NCBI RefSeq assembly: GCF_006542665.1
Contig: NZ_AP019735.1
Span: 1,302,001 to 1,366,000 of the forward strand
Direction: 5' to 3'
Origin: Alistipes communis
GTDB taxonomy: Bacteria > Bacteroidota > Bacteroidia > Bacteroidales > Rikenellaceae
Length of the DNA: 64,000 nt
The notes below the pieces were generated by a model that did no database searches, was not told the DNA's origin, and was given only the letters and a program-made list of their open reading frames with translations. Below, piece after piece: positions 53,060 to 60,862 of the stretch (the stretch's first letter is position 1; each line of letters opens with the position of its first letter). Position numbers and translations under genes: made by a program.

Positions 53060-53533
53060 TCAATCGTGGAGGCAATCGACGTAAATCTGACGCTGGAACG
53101 CTTCGTTCAGCGAGATGTAGGTCTGTGTGGTCGAAATGCCCGGAATGGCCAGAATCCGGTCGCAGAGCGTCGTCATCAGGTGCTCGTTGTCGACGCAGTA
53201 CAATTTCACGAAAAGGTTGTACGTCCCCGTGATGAAATGGCACTCCACGATTTCGGGAATCTGTTTGAGCCGGTCGACCGTCTGCATGAGGATCGACACG
53301 TCCTGCAAGCGGATGCCGATGTAGGCGCAGACGTCGAAACCGAGCATCTTGGGATCGACCACCAGCCGGCTGCCGAGGATCACCCCCGACTCGTCGAGCT
53401 TCTTGATGCGCTGGTGGATGGCCGCTCCCGAAATGCCGCATTTGCGGGCGATTTCCAGAAAGGGCATACGCGCATTGGTAATCAGATATTTGAGAATTTT
53501 CCGATCGATCGCGTCGATAACAACCTGTGACAT
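53060..53533 (-). CDS. Lrp/AsnC-family transcriptional regulator
   Basis: 157 residues. N-terminal HTH (DAIDRKILKYLITNARMPFLEIARKCGISGAAIHQRIKKLDESGVILG) and C-terminal RAM ligand-binding domain (VCAYIGIRLQD ... VECHFITGTYNLFVKLYCVDNEHL). It lies 15 bp downstream of the kbl gene in the same operon, suggesting regulation of amino-acid (threonine/glycine) metabolism, possibly autoregulated. Confidence 0.93.
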   Translation of the reverse strand: MSQVVIDAIDRKILKYLITNARMPFLEIARKCGISGAAIHQRIKKLDESGVILGSRLVVDPKMLGFDVCAYIGIRLQDVSILMQTVDRLKQIPEIVECHFITGTYNLFVKLYCVDNEHLMTTLCDRILAIPGISTTQTYISLNEAFQRQIYVDCLHD

Positions 53534-53548
53534 AATTCCTCCTTATTC

Positions 53549-54736
53549 TTATTGTAACACATTCAGTTCCCTGCCCACCTTGACGAAGGCGGCGATGCAG
53601 CGGTCGAGCTGTTCGACGGTATGTCCCGCCGAGACCTGCACGCGGATGCGCGCCTGCCCCTTCGGCACGACAGGGTAGTAGAACCCCGTGACGAATACGC
53701 CCTCCTCCTGCAAACGCGCAGCGAAATCCTGCGACAGCTTGGCGTCGTAGAGCATCACGGCGCAGATGGCCGACTGCGTGGGTTTGATGTCGAATCCGGC
53801 GGCCATCATCCCCGCACGGAAATGCTCCACGTTGGCCACCAGCCGGTCGTGCAGTTCGTTGCTCTGGCCGAGGATCTTGAACAGTTCGATACCGGCGCCC
53901 ACCACGGCAGGGGGCAGCGAGTTGGAGAAGAGGTAGGGCCGCGACCGCTGCCGCAGCATGTCGATGATCTCGCGGCGGCCCGTCGTAAATCCGCCCACGG
54001 CGCCGCCGAAGGCCTTGCCCAGCGTACCGGTCAGGATGTCTACCTCGCCGCGCAGATCGTAAAGTTCCGTGATGCCGCGCCCCGTAGCGCCCAGCACGCC
54101 GGCCGAATGGCATTCGTCGACCATCACCAGCGCGTCGTACTGCCGCGCCAGGCGGCAGATCTCGTCCAGCGGAGCGGCGTTGCCGTCCATCGAGAAGACC
54201 CCGTCGGTGCAGATCACGCGGAAGCGCTGCGCCTGCGCACGTTTGAGGCAATCCTCCAACGCCTCCATGTCGGCATTGGCGTAGCGGTAGCGCACCGCCT
54301 TCGAGAGCCGCACGCCGTCGATGATCGAGGCGTGGTTCAGCGCATCCGAGATGATGGCGTCCTGCTCCGTGAAGAGCGGCTCGAAAACGCCGCCGTTGGC
54401 GTCGAAGCAGGCAGCGTAGAGAATCGTGTCCTCCGTGCCGAAATAATCGGCGATCGCACGTTCCAGCTCCTTGTGAATATCCTGGCAGCCGCAGATGAAC
54501 CGCACCGACGACATGCCGAAACCCCGCTCGTCCATGGCCCGTTTGGCCGCTTCGATCAGGCGTTCGTCGTCCGAAAGACCCAGATAGTTGTTGGCGCAGA
54601 AATTCAGCACGGAGCGGCCCGCGACTTCGATCTCGGCACGCTGCGGAGAGGCGATCACCCGTTCGGTCTTATACAGTCCCGCCGCCTTGATATCAGCGAG
54701 TTCCCGTTGGAGATATTCCTTGATTTTCCCGTACAT
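53549..54736 (-). CDS. kbl: Glycine C-acetyltransferase (2-amino-3-ketobutyrate CoA ligase)
   Basis: 395 residues. The PLP lysine is in DILTGTLGKAFGGAVGGF; NFCANNYLGLSDD, SVRFICGCQDIHKELE and VMVDECHSAGVLGATGRG are typical of KBL rather than of serine palmitoyltransferase or BioF. It cleaves 2-amino-3-oxobutanoate with CoA to glycine and acetyl-CoA in threonine breakdown. The Lrp-type gene follows, and a TACCTTTG box (54785-54792) precedes it. No threonine dehydrogenase is in view. Confidence 0.9.
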   Translation of the reverse strand: MYGKIKEYLQRELADIKAAGLYKTERVIASPQRAEIEVAGRSVLNFCANNYLGLSDDERLIEAAKRAMDERGFGMSSVRFICGCQDIHKELERAIADYFGTEDTILYAACFDANGGVFEPLFTEQDAIISDALNHASIIDGVRLSKAVRYRYANADMEALEDCLKRAQAQRFRVICTDGVFSMDGNAAPLDEICRLARQYDALVMVDECHSAGVLGATGRGITELYDLRGEVDILTGTLGKAFGGAVGGFTTGRREIIDMLRQRSRPYLFSNSLPPAVVGAGIELFKILGQSNELHDRLVANVEHFRAGMMAAGFDIKPTQSAICAVMLYDAKLSQDFAARLQEEGVFVTGFYYPVVPKGQARIRVQVSAGHTVEQLDRCIAAFVKVGRELNVLQ

Positions 54737-54784
54737 CGACTAAAAGTTTTAAGATTTCATTGGAGATATCTTATGATCTGAAAG

Positions 54785-54792
54785 CAAAGGTA
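54785..54792 (-). promoter_or_regulatory. -7 promoter box (TACCTTTG) of kbl
   Basis: TACCTTTG on the minus strand, 48 bp before the kbl ATG. Confidence 0.6.
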
Positions 54793-54975
54793 AAAATTTA
54801 AAATGAAAAACGCCGGTTTTCGATCCTGTTTTTGTCCGGAATCATAAAAAACAAATGTTTTAGCCGCGGTTTATCTTTTGCTTTGGCTTGATCCAAAAGC
54901 ACAGAATAAATCGATTCTTACTTCGGGAAGTATCCCGTACTTTCGATTCGGCGTTTCCTGCAAGGAGCAAGTTTA

Positions 54976-55145
54976 CCACCTTTTGGCACCAAAAGGTGGC
55001 GCCAAAAGTGTCCGCAGGGCACCTCCGTCGGGATCGGACAAAGGCTGTCACTGAGCGATCACGAAAGACTCCGCTTGTCGCACGATCGCTCCGGGCGTTC
55101 CAGCCTTTGTCCGATCCGTTGCCTCCTCCGGTGCAATGCGGAGGC
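54976..55145. repeat. Structured intergenic region with long inverted repeats
   Basis: CCACCTTTTG-GCAC-CAAAAGGTGG (54976-54999) is followed by a 17-bp perfect inverted repeat, GGATCGGACAAAGGCTG (55031-55047) with its complement at 55101-55117. Inside is GAGCGATC/GATCGCTC. No credible gene is present in 54737-55405. It may be an interspersed element or a structured RNA. Confidence 0.5.
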
Positions 55146-55356
55146 TGTTGTGCGCTCCACGCAACGATGGTTTATTCCGATGTAATTCTTCTATACTCGA
55201 TTTAGCAGGCCTCCGGCCTGCCGGATCGCACTGCGAAAATAGCGGATGAAGCGACGGTAATCGGAAAGCAGGGAACAGCGACGTTTTATAAAAGATGATT
55301 CATCCCCTGCAAATCTACGGTTCAAGCAGGATCGATCTTTCCGTTTCCCGTGAAAA

Positions 55357-55386
55357 AACGGCGGAAGGAGACTTCCTTCCGCCGTT
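55357..55386 (-). terminator. Terminator of the S46 peptidase gene
   Basis: 13-bp stem AACGGCGGAAGGA / TCCTTCCGCCGTT, loop GACT, followed by six T residues in minus-strand reading. Confidence 0.85.
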
Positions 55387-55405
55387 CGAAATAGGTTTTC
55401 CGAGA

Positions 55406-57553
55406 TCACTCCGCAACGGGCTTGCCGTCGCGCACGAGCGTCATCTCGCGCACCAGATATCCCGCATCGGCGAACTTGTCGATGATGAACAGCACGTAGC
55501 GGATATCGACCGAAATAGTGCGTTGCAACGCCGGCTCGAAAGCCACGTTGCCCGACATCGCCTCCCAGTTGCCGTCGAAGGCCAGCCCCAGCAGCTCGCC
55601 GCGGCCGTTCATGATCGGCGAACCGGAGTTGCCGCCCGTAATGTCGAGATTCGCCAGAAAAGCGACCGGCAGTTCGCCCCGCCCGTTGGCATAGGCGCCG
55701 AAATCCTGCGCGGCATAGAGCTCTTTGAGCTTGTCGGGCACGGAGAACTCCGTCGGATTCTTCGGGTCCTCCTTCTCCATGACGCCGCGCAGCGTCGTAT
55801 AGTAGTGGTAGGTCACGCCGTCGGCCGGATCGTAGGGCAGCACCTGCCCGTAGGTAAGGCGAATCGTGAAGTTGGCGTCCGCCGCCCACGCGCGGTCGGG
55901 GTACTGCCTCATCAACCCTTCGATATAGAGACGATGTCCGTCGGCGTAGTTGCGGTTCGCCTCCTTCTGCGCCTGCTGCAATTCGAGCATCTTGCCCGTT
56001 ACCGACAGCGCCAGCAGCGCCGCAGGGTCTTCGTCGAGCCGTTCGCGCGAAAAGCGGTCCACGAACTCCAACGCCCGCGTTTCGTCGGCGAACACCGAAT
56101 TGTCGTAGAGGTAATCGACCGCGGTGTCCAGATCGTCGAACTGCCCTTCGGCCGCAACGAATACGTCGGGCAACTCCTTGACATGCTCCATCACCAGTTC
56201 GAACATGCGGCGCGCCACACGACGGTCGGTAGCGGGATTGTAGTCCTTGTAGAAGCCGCGCAACCGCTCTTTGAGCGCCTCCGGATCTTCGAGCTTCTTG
56301 CCCTTCTTGCCGACCGCAGCGATCACGTAGGAGGCCGGCGTCATGATTTCGACCGAGCGCTGCAACGCCTCGTTGAGGTACTGCTGTGCAGCATAGGCTT
56401 CGTTGCTCGCAGCTATCGCGTCGCGGATCATCCCCAACGCCTCGTCGTAACGCTCCCCGTCTACGCTGTTCGCCTCGGCCCATTGCTGGAAGGCGCGTTC
56501 CTGCTCCTGCTTCTTGCGCTTCACGTCGAGCCGTTCGATGCCGCGCGACATCCCCATGGCATTCTTCCAATAGTTCGACGACTGGGCGTATTTCGAGGCG
56601 TACTGGATGCGCACCTTGTCGCTCGCGAGCATGTCTTCGGCCAGGATCTTCTGCCGCTCGCCGCGGATGAAGATGCGCTGCGGATTGGTGATCGTGAGCA
56701 TCCGGTCGATCTCATACGAGGTCATGTACCGCTGCGTCGAGCCGGGGAAGCCCATGATCATGGCGAAATCTCCCTCCTCGTACCCGTCGAGCGAAATGCG
56801 CAGGTATTCGTCGGCGCGATAGGGGACATTCTTCGTCGAATACTCCGCCGGACGGTTGTCCTTGCCGGCGTAGATGCGGAACATCGAGAAATCGCCCGTA
56901 TGGCGCGGCCACATCCAGTTGTCGGTGTCGCCGCCGAACTTGCCGATCGAATTGGGGGGCGTACCCACCAGACGGATATCCTTGTAGACCTCCATCGCAA
57001 AGGCGAAATACTGGTTGCCGCCGAAGAAGGGTTTGACCGAGATCTCCATGCCGGGGTACTCCTTGCCGAAGCGTTTGCGCACCTCGGCGACCTGTTTCTT
57101 CACCAGTTCGGCGCGCTCCTCGCCCATGGCCGTCGACGGCACGGCACCCAGCACGTCGGCCGTCACGTCGGCGATACGGCGGACGAAACGCACTTCGAGT
57201 CCGGGGGCGGGAAGCTCCTCGGCACGCGAACGCGCCCAGAATCCGTTTTTCAGAAAGTCGTGCTCGACCGACGACAGCGACTGGATGGCGCCGTAGCCGC
57301 AGTGATGGTTCGTCAGCAGCAACCCCTCGGGCGAGACCACCTCGCCCGTACATCCCGCACCGAAGATGACGATCGCATCTTTGAGCGACGAACGGTCGGC
57401 GGCATAAATCTCCTCGGCCGAGAGTTCGCACCCCTTGGCCCGCATGTCGGCGATATTCATCTTTTGCAAATAGGGCAGCAGCCACATTCCCTCGTCGGCG
57501 GCCGCCGTCGCGGCGAAGAATGCCGCGAACAAAAACATCGAAAATTTTTTCAT
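55406..57553 (-). CDS. S46-family dipeptidyl-peptidase, DPP7 type
   Basis: 715 residues from the ATG at 57553, which begins a signal peptide (MKKFSMFLFAAFFAATAAA). DEGMWLLPYLQ opens the mature chain. Catalytic His lies in LLTNHHCGYGAI, Asp in GGDTDNWMWPRHTGDFSMFR, and nucleophile Ser643 in TGGNSGSP. The specificity residue 18 positions after the Ser is Gly661 (LAFDGNWEAM). In P. gingivalis this is Gly in DPP7 (hydrophobic P1) and Arg in DPP11 (acidic P1), so DPP7-like specificity is predicted. Periplasmic; releases dipeptides in an asaccharolytic, peptide-using life style. nadA lies 82 bp upstream. Confidence 0.94.
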   Translation of the reverse strand: MKKFSMFLFAAFFAATAAADEGMWLLPYLQKMNIADMRAKGCELSAEEIYAADRSSLKDAIVIFGAGCTGEVVSPEGLLLTNHHCGYGAIQSLSSVEHDFLKNGFWARSRAEELPAPGLEVRFVRRIADVTADVLGAVPSTAMGEERAELVKKQVAEVRKRFGKEYPGMEISVKPFFGGNQYFAFAMEVYKDIRLVGTPPNSIGKFGGDTDNWMWPRHTGDFSMFRIYAGKDNRPAEYSTKNVPYRADEYLRISLDGYEEGDFAMIMGFPGSTQRYMTSYEIDRMLTITNPQRIFIRGERQKILAEDMLASDKVRIQYASKYAQSSNYWKNAMGMSRGIERLDVKRKKQEQERAFQQWAEANSVDGERYDEALGMIRDAIAASNEAYAAQQYLNEALQRSVEIMTPASYVIAAVGKKGKKLEDPEALKERLRGFYKDYNPATDRRVARRMFELVMEHVKELPDVFVAAEGQFDDLDTAVDYLYDNSVFADETRALEFVDRFSRERLDEDPAALLALSVTGKMLELQQAQKEANRNYADGHRLYIEGLMRQYPDRAWAADANFTIRLTYGQVLPYDPADGVTYHYYTTLRGVMEKEDPKNPTEFSVPDKLKELYAAQDFGAYANGRGELPVAFLANLDITGGNSGSPIMNGRGELLGLAFDGNWEAMSGNVAFEPALQRTISVDIRYVLFIIDKFADAGYLVREMTLVRDGKPVAE

Positions 57554-57635
57554 AGGTATTGATCTGTCATTTATTTTTCCCTGTCCGATCCGCAGACGGC
57601 GAAGACAACCGCAAACGGGCCGCCGCACCGCGCCG

Positions 57636-58565
57636 TCAGCCGATCTCGATCATGCGGCGGATCGACCGCTCGGCGGCGCGCCGCACCTGCTCGTCGATCA
57701 CCACCTCGGGCGACTCGTTTTCCAGACAGGCGGCGATGCGTTCGAGCGTCACCATCTTCATGTAGACGCAGTTGTTGCAGCCGCACGTATCGTCGTCGGG
57801 CGGCGCCGGAATAAAGCGTTTGCGGGGATAGCGGCGCTGCATCTCCGCGAGGATGCCCGCTTCGGTCACGACGATGAACTCCTGGGCGTCGCTGCGGCCG
57901 CAATAGTCGAGGATCGCTGCCGTCGAACCGACGAAATCGGCTACCGCCGTGATATAGGCGCGGCATTCGGGATGCGCGACGACCTCGGCCGCAGGGTGCT
58001 CCTCGCGCAATGCGAGCAGTTTTTCGAGCGAAAACTCCTCGTGCACGTGGCAGGCACCGTCCCACAGCACCATGTTGGTGCGTCCCGTGAGTTTCTGCAC
58101 GTAGGCGCCCAGATTGCGGTCGGGTGCGAAGAGGATCGGCTGTTCGGCCGGAATCGACTCGACGACCTTCAAGGCGTTGGACGACGTGCAGCAGACGTCG
58201 GTCTGCGCCTTGATCTCCACCGACGTATTGACGTACGAAACCACCGTATGGCCGGGGTAGCGGGCGCGGAAGCGGCGGAACGCCTCGGCCTCGCAGCCGT
58301 CGGCCAGCGAGCAGCTCGCTTCGGGCACGGGGATAAGCACCTTCTTGTCGGGACAGAGCACCTTGGCCGTCTCGGCCATGAAATGTACGCCCGCGAAGAG
58401 AATCGTGCGGGCCTCCACTTTCTGCGCCTCGATCGACAGTGCGAGCGAGTCGCCCAGAAAATCGGCGACGGCCTGCACTTCGGGCAGCGTATAATAGTGG
58501 GCGAGGATCACGGCTCCCTTGCGGCGTTTGAGCTCTTCGATGCGGGAGAGGAGGTTATCGACCAT
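57636..58565 (-). CDS. nadA: Quinolinate synthase A
   Basis: 309 residues. AVILAHYYTLPEVQAVADFLGDSLALS is the substrate-binding start. Cys residues that can hold the [4Fe-4S] cluster occur in VHFMAETAKVLCPDKK, VVAHPECRAYI and CGCNNCVYMKM, and FAPDRNLG is conserved. It condenses iminoaspartate with dihydroxyacetone phosphate to quinolinate in NAD synthesis. No nadB or nadC is adjacent. It reads away from the AT-rich candidate origin region. Confidence 0.95.
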   Translation of the reverse strand: MVDNLLSRIEELKRRKGAVILAHYYTLPEVQAVADFLGDSLALSIEAQKVEARTILFAGVHFMAETAKVLCPDKKVLIPVPEASCSLADGCEAEAFRRFRARYPGHTVVSYVNTSVEIKAQTDVCCTSSNALKVVESIPAEQPILFAPDRNLGAYVQKLTGRTNMVLWDGACHVHEEFSLEKLLALREEHPAAEVVAHPECRAYITAVADFVGSTAAILDYCGRSDAQEFIVVTEAGILAEMQRRYPRKRFIPAPPDDDTCGCNNCVYMKMVTLERIAACLENESPEVVIDEQVRRAAERSIRRMIEIG

Positions 58566-58997
58566 CTTTTGTTTTTATTTTTTAATTCAATTTTAATTTA
58601 ATAAAGAAAAAGAAGATTAATAATGCCTGTTGACAATGTCGATAAGTTTTCCGCGGAAAAAGTTATGCCGGTTCCGCAGTGGCATTTGTCGATTACTGTT
58701 TTTCCTTCTTTTCATTCAAATTATTGAACCGTAGATCGTTGAACTGAAAATTCAAAAGTAATCGACAATTGTCCGTAACTCTTTTCAACAAGTCGACAGC
58801 TATTTTTTCTCAACATTCCTTCATCTTCCGGCGGGTCGGGCGGCGCAACAAGTTTTCAAAACTTTTTCTTGTTTTTTCCGAAGTTTCGTACACACGGTGT
58901 TCTGTGCGATTCTGCAACTTTTCGACCCTCTTTTTTATTACGAGTTATTGCGGGATTGTACACAACTTCTCAACAGGTTTTCGCCATGTTTTCAACA
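58566..58997. other. Candidate chromosomal replication origin
   Basis: 404 bp without a gene between nadA and mrp. The first 55 bp (58566-58620) are almost pure A/T, suitable for unwinding. TTTTCAACA (58782-58790, 58989-58997), TTCTCAACA (58807-58815, 58967-58975) and an inverted TGTTGACAA (58628-58636) resemble degenerate DnaA boxes (two or more differences from TTATCCACA). Two of these sites fall over the 3' end of mrp. Hand counts suggest that + strand base bias changes from C-rich to G-rich across this region. Other AT-rich regulatory DNA could look similar; dnaA itself is not in the window. Confidence 0.45.
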
Positions 58998-60028
58998 ACT
59001 TTTTCGGCGATCGAACGATAGAGGGATTCGACGGCCGGATCGGTTCCCGCGGCCGGACGCCCCTCTTCCGATCCGTCCATAACGGATTGAACGATCGGAA
59101 TATCGCCCAGGAAAGGCACGTCGTTCTGCTCGGCGAAGGCGCGCGCACCCCCGTGGCCGAAGATGTAATAACGGTTTTCGGGGAGTTCCTTCGGGGTGAA
59201 CCAGGCCATGTTCTCGATGATGCCCACGACGGGAATTTCGATCTTGTCGGCGCGGAACATCTCCACGCCGCGCCGCACGTCGGCCACGGCTACCTGCTGG
59301 GGTGTCGAGACGATCACCGCACCCGTGACCTTCAACTCCGAAATGACGGCCAGATGCACGCCGCCCGTGCCGGGAGGAAGATCGACGAGCAGGAAGTCCA
59401 GCCCGCCCCATTTGGTCTGGTGGATCATCTGGCGCAGGGCGTTGGTCGCCATGGCGTCGCGCCAGATCAGTGCGTCGGAGGGTTTGATGAAGAAGCCGAT
59501 CGACATGAGTTTGATCCCCATCGCATCGGCCGGCAGGATGCAATCCTCGCCGTCGATGCGTTCGGCATCGGGCAGGTAGCCCTCCACGCCGAACATCTTG
59601 GGCTGCGACGGTCCGTAAATGTCGGCGTCGAGGATGCCCACGCGGTAACCCATGTTGCGCAGCGTGAGCGCCAGATTGGCCGTGACGGTCGATTTGCCCA
59701 CGCCGCCCTTGCCCGATGCGACGGCCAGCACCTTGCCGATACCGCCCGTGAAGGTATGCTGCGATGCCGCCGGCGCCGCTTTCGGCGCGGCTTCTCGGAC
59801 GATGACGGCGACGTGTTCCCGGTCGAGGGAGAGCTCTCGGGCGATGGCCTCCTCGACCTGGCGTTTGATCTTCACGGCGAAGGGGTCGCGCGCCTTTTCG
59901 AACCGGAGCGTGACGGTCACGCGGCCTTCGCCGGCGTCGATATGCTCCACCATGCCGCTCTCGACGATGTTCCGCCCGCTTTCGGGGTGGACGATGCGTG
60001 AGAGCAGCGCTTTGATTTTTTGCTCCAT
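58970..60028 (-). CDS. mrp: Mrp/ApbC-family iron-sulfur cluster carrier ATPase
   Basis: 352 residues from the ATG at 60028. An N-terminal MIP18/DUF59 domain (about 1-90) precedes the ParA-like ATPase with deviant Walker A AVASGKGGVGKSTVTANLAL. LLVDLPPGTGGVHLAV (where most homologues have GTGD), GIIENMAWFTP and a C-terminal FLGDIPIVQSV follow. The usual CxxC near the C-terminus is not visible; AWFTPKELPENRYYIFG takes its place. It loads and transfers Fe-S clusters in the cytoplasm. The promoter comes from a family 2 repeat. Confidence 0.92.
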   Translation of the reverse strand: MEQKIKALLSRIVHPESGRNIVESGMVEHIDAGEGRVTVTLRFEKARDPFAVKIKRQVEEAIARELSLDREHVAVIVREAAPKAAPAASQHTFTGGIGKVLAVASGKGGVGKSTVTANLALTLRNMGYRVGILDADIYGPSQPKMFGVEGYLPDAERIDGEDCILPADAMGIKLMSIGFFIKPSDALIWRDAMATNALRQMIHQTKWGGLDFLLVDLPPGTGGVHLAVISELKVTGAVIVSTPQQVAVADVRRGVEMFRADKIEIPVVGIIENMAWFTPKELPENRYYIFGHGGARAFAEQNDVPFLGDIPIVQSVMDGSEEGRPAAGTDPAVESLYRSIAEKVVENMAKTC

Positions 60029-60056
60029 AACGTATCCGGAATATGACTTTTCCCGA

Positions 60057-60064
60057 CAAAGATA
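60057..60064 (-). promoter_or_regulatory. -7 promoter box (TATCTTTG) of mrp
   Basis: TATCTTTG on the minus strand, 28 bp before the mrp ATG, at the edge of the family 2 repeat. The same box recurs one repeat unit upstream (60132-60139). Confidence 0.6.
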
Positions 60065-60077
60065 CGGATAAGCGAGG

Positions 60078-60200
60078 GCAATGTCAAATTTATTTGAACA
60101 TTGCCGAGCGGGAGTATCTAAGATGAAGCCAAAGATACGAAAAGACGAGTGCAATGCAAATTTATTCGAACTTTGCCGGGCGGGAGTTTTTTCGGCGAAG
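60078..60200 (-). repeat. Interspersed repeat family 2, one full and one degenerate copy
   Basis: Minus-strand CGTATCTTTGGC...CTTAGATACTCCCG matches the tandem units at 5551-5700. Period about 73 bp: the block with TTTATTTGAACATTGCCGAG recurs as TTTATTCGAACTTTGCCGGG. Confidence 0.75.
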
Positions 60201-60257
60201 CCGGAGGAGACGATATTTTTCGGGATACGGGTATGTGCGGCCGTTTGAAAAATTTCG

Positions 60258-60265
60258 TAAATTTG
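60258..60265 (+). promoter_or_regulatory. -7 promoter box (TAAATTTG)
   Basis: TAAATTTG lies 30 bp before the ATG at 60296. Confidence 0.5.
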
Positions 60266-60295
60266 ACGGAGGTGAAATCGAAAACCGAAGACGCG

Positions 60296-60661
60296 ATGAA
60301 TATCGAGGAGTTCAGGGAGTATTGCCTGTCGCTGCCGGGTGTGACCGAGAAGATGCCGTTTACTGCATTGAACGACGCTTACAGCCGCGACGTGCTCTGT
60401 TTTTATGTCGGGAGCAAGTGGTTCTGTTACGTCAATATCGTGCTCTTCGACCGCTGCTGCGTCAAGTCGACGCCCGAGGAGGCCGCGGAACTGCGTGCGC
60501 GGTACGAGGGCGTGCGTCCGGCATGGCACATGAATAAGCGGATGTGGAGCGATGTCTATTTCGGCAGCGACGTATCCGACGCATTCGTCTGTCGGCTGGT
60601 GGAGAACTCCTACCGACTGGTACGCGATTCTCTTCCGGCGAAGGAACGCGAAACGTTGTAG
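60296..60661 (+). CDS. MmcQ/YjbR-family protein
   Basis: 121 residues from the ATG at 60296; upstream in-frame sequence is repeat and promoter DNA. MNIEEFREYCLSLPGVTEKMPF, YVGSKWFCYVNI and PAWHMNKRMWSDVYFGSDVSD are the family signature. The fold is a small double-wing DNA-binding-like domain; a biochemical role is not established. It diverges from mrp and precedes sppA. Confidence 0.9.
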   Translation: MNIEEFREYCLSLPGVTEKMPFTALNDAYSRDVLCFYVGSKWFCYVNIVLFDRCCVKSTPEEAAELRARYEGVRPAWHMNKRMWSDVYFGSDVSDAFVCRLVENSYRLVRDSLPAKERETL

Positions 60662-60723
60662 TGCGAAGCGCCGCAAAACGGATTGTTTCGGCCGGGATAC
60701 GAAATATTCCGGTGGCTTTTGCG

Positions 60724-60731
60724 TATATTTG
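60724..60731 (+). promoter_or_regulatory. -7 promoter box (TATATTTG) of sppA
   Basis: TATATTTG lies 131 bp before the sppA ATG; no closer box is visible. Confidence 0.4.
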
Positions 60732-60862
60732 CCTGCGGGACATCCCGATGCGGAACGTCCGAGGCGTTTTCGACCGGTGGAAGCGGTGCTTGCCGGCGGC
60801 GGGAAAACGACTGTTGAAAACAAAACATAAAATTCGATAATTATTTGTAAAACAGTTTGAAT

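Noticed and set aside
54888..55205. 105-codon open frame in the gap upstream of kbl
   Set aside because: It runs through the inverted repeats of the structured region, so the apparent protein is more likely a by-product of the repeat than a gene.
55295..57562. 755-codon open frame opposite the S46 peptidase
   Set aside because: No signal peptide or domain; antisense of a clearly real gene.
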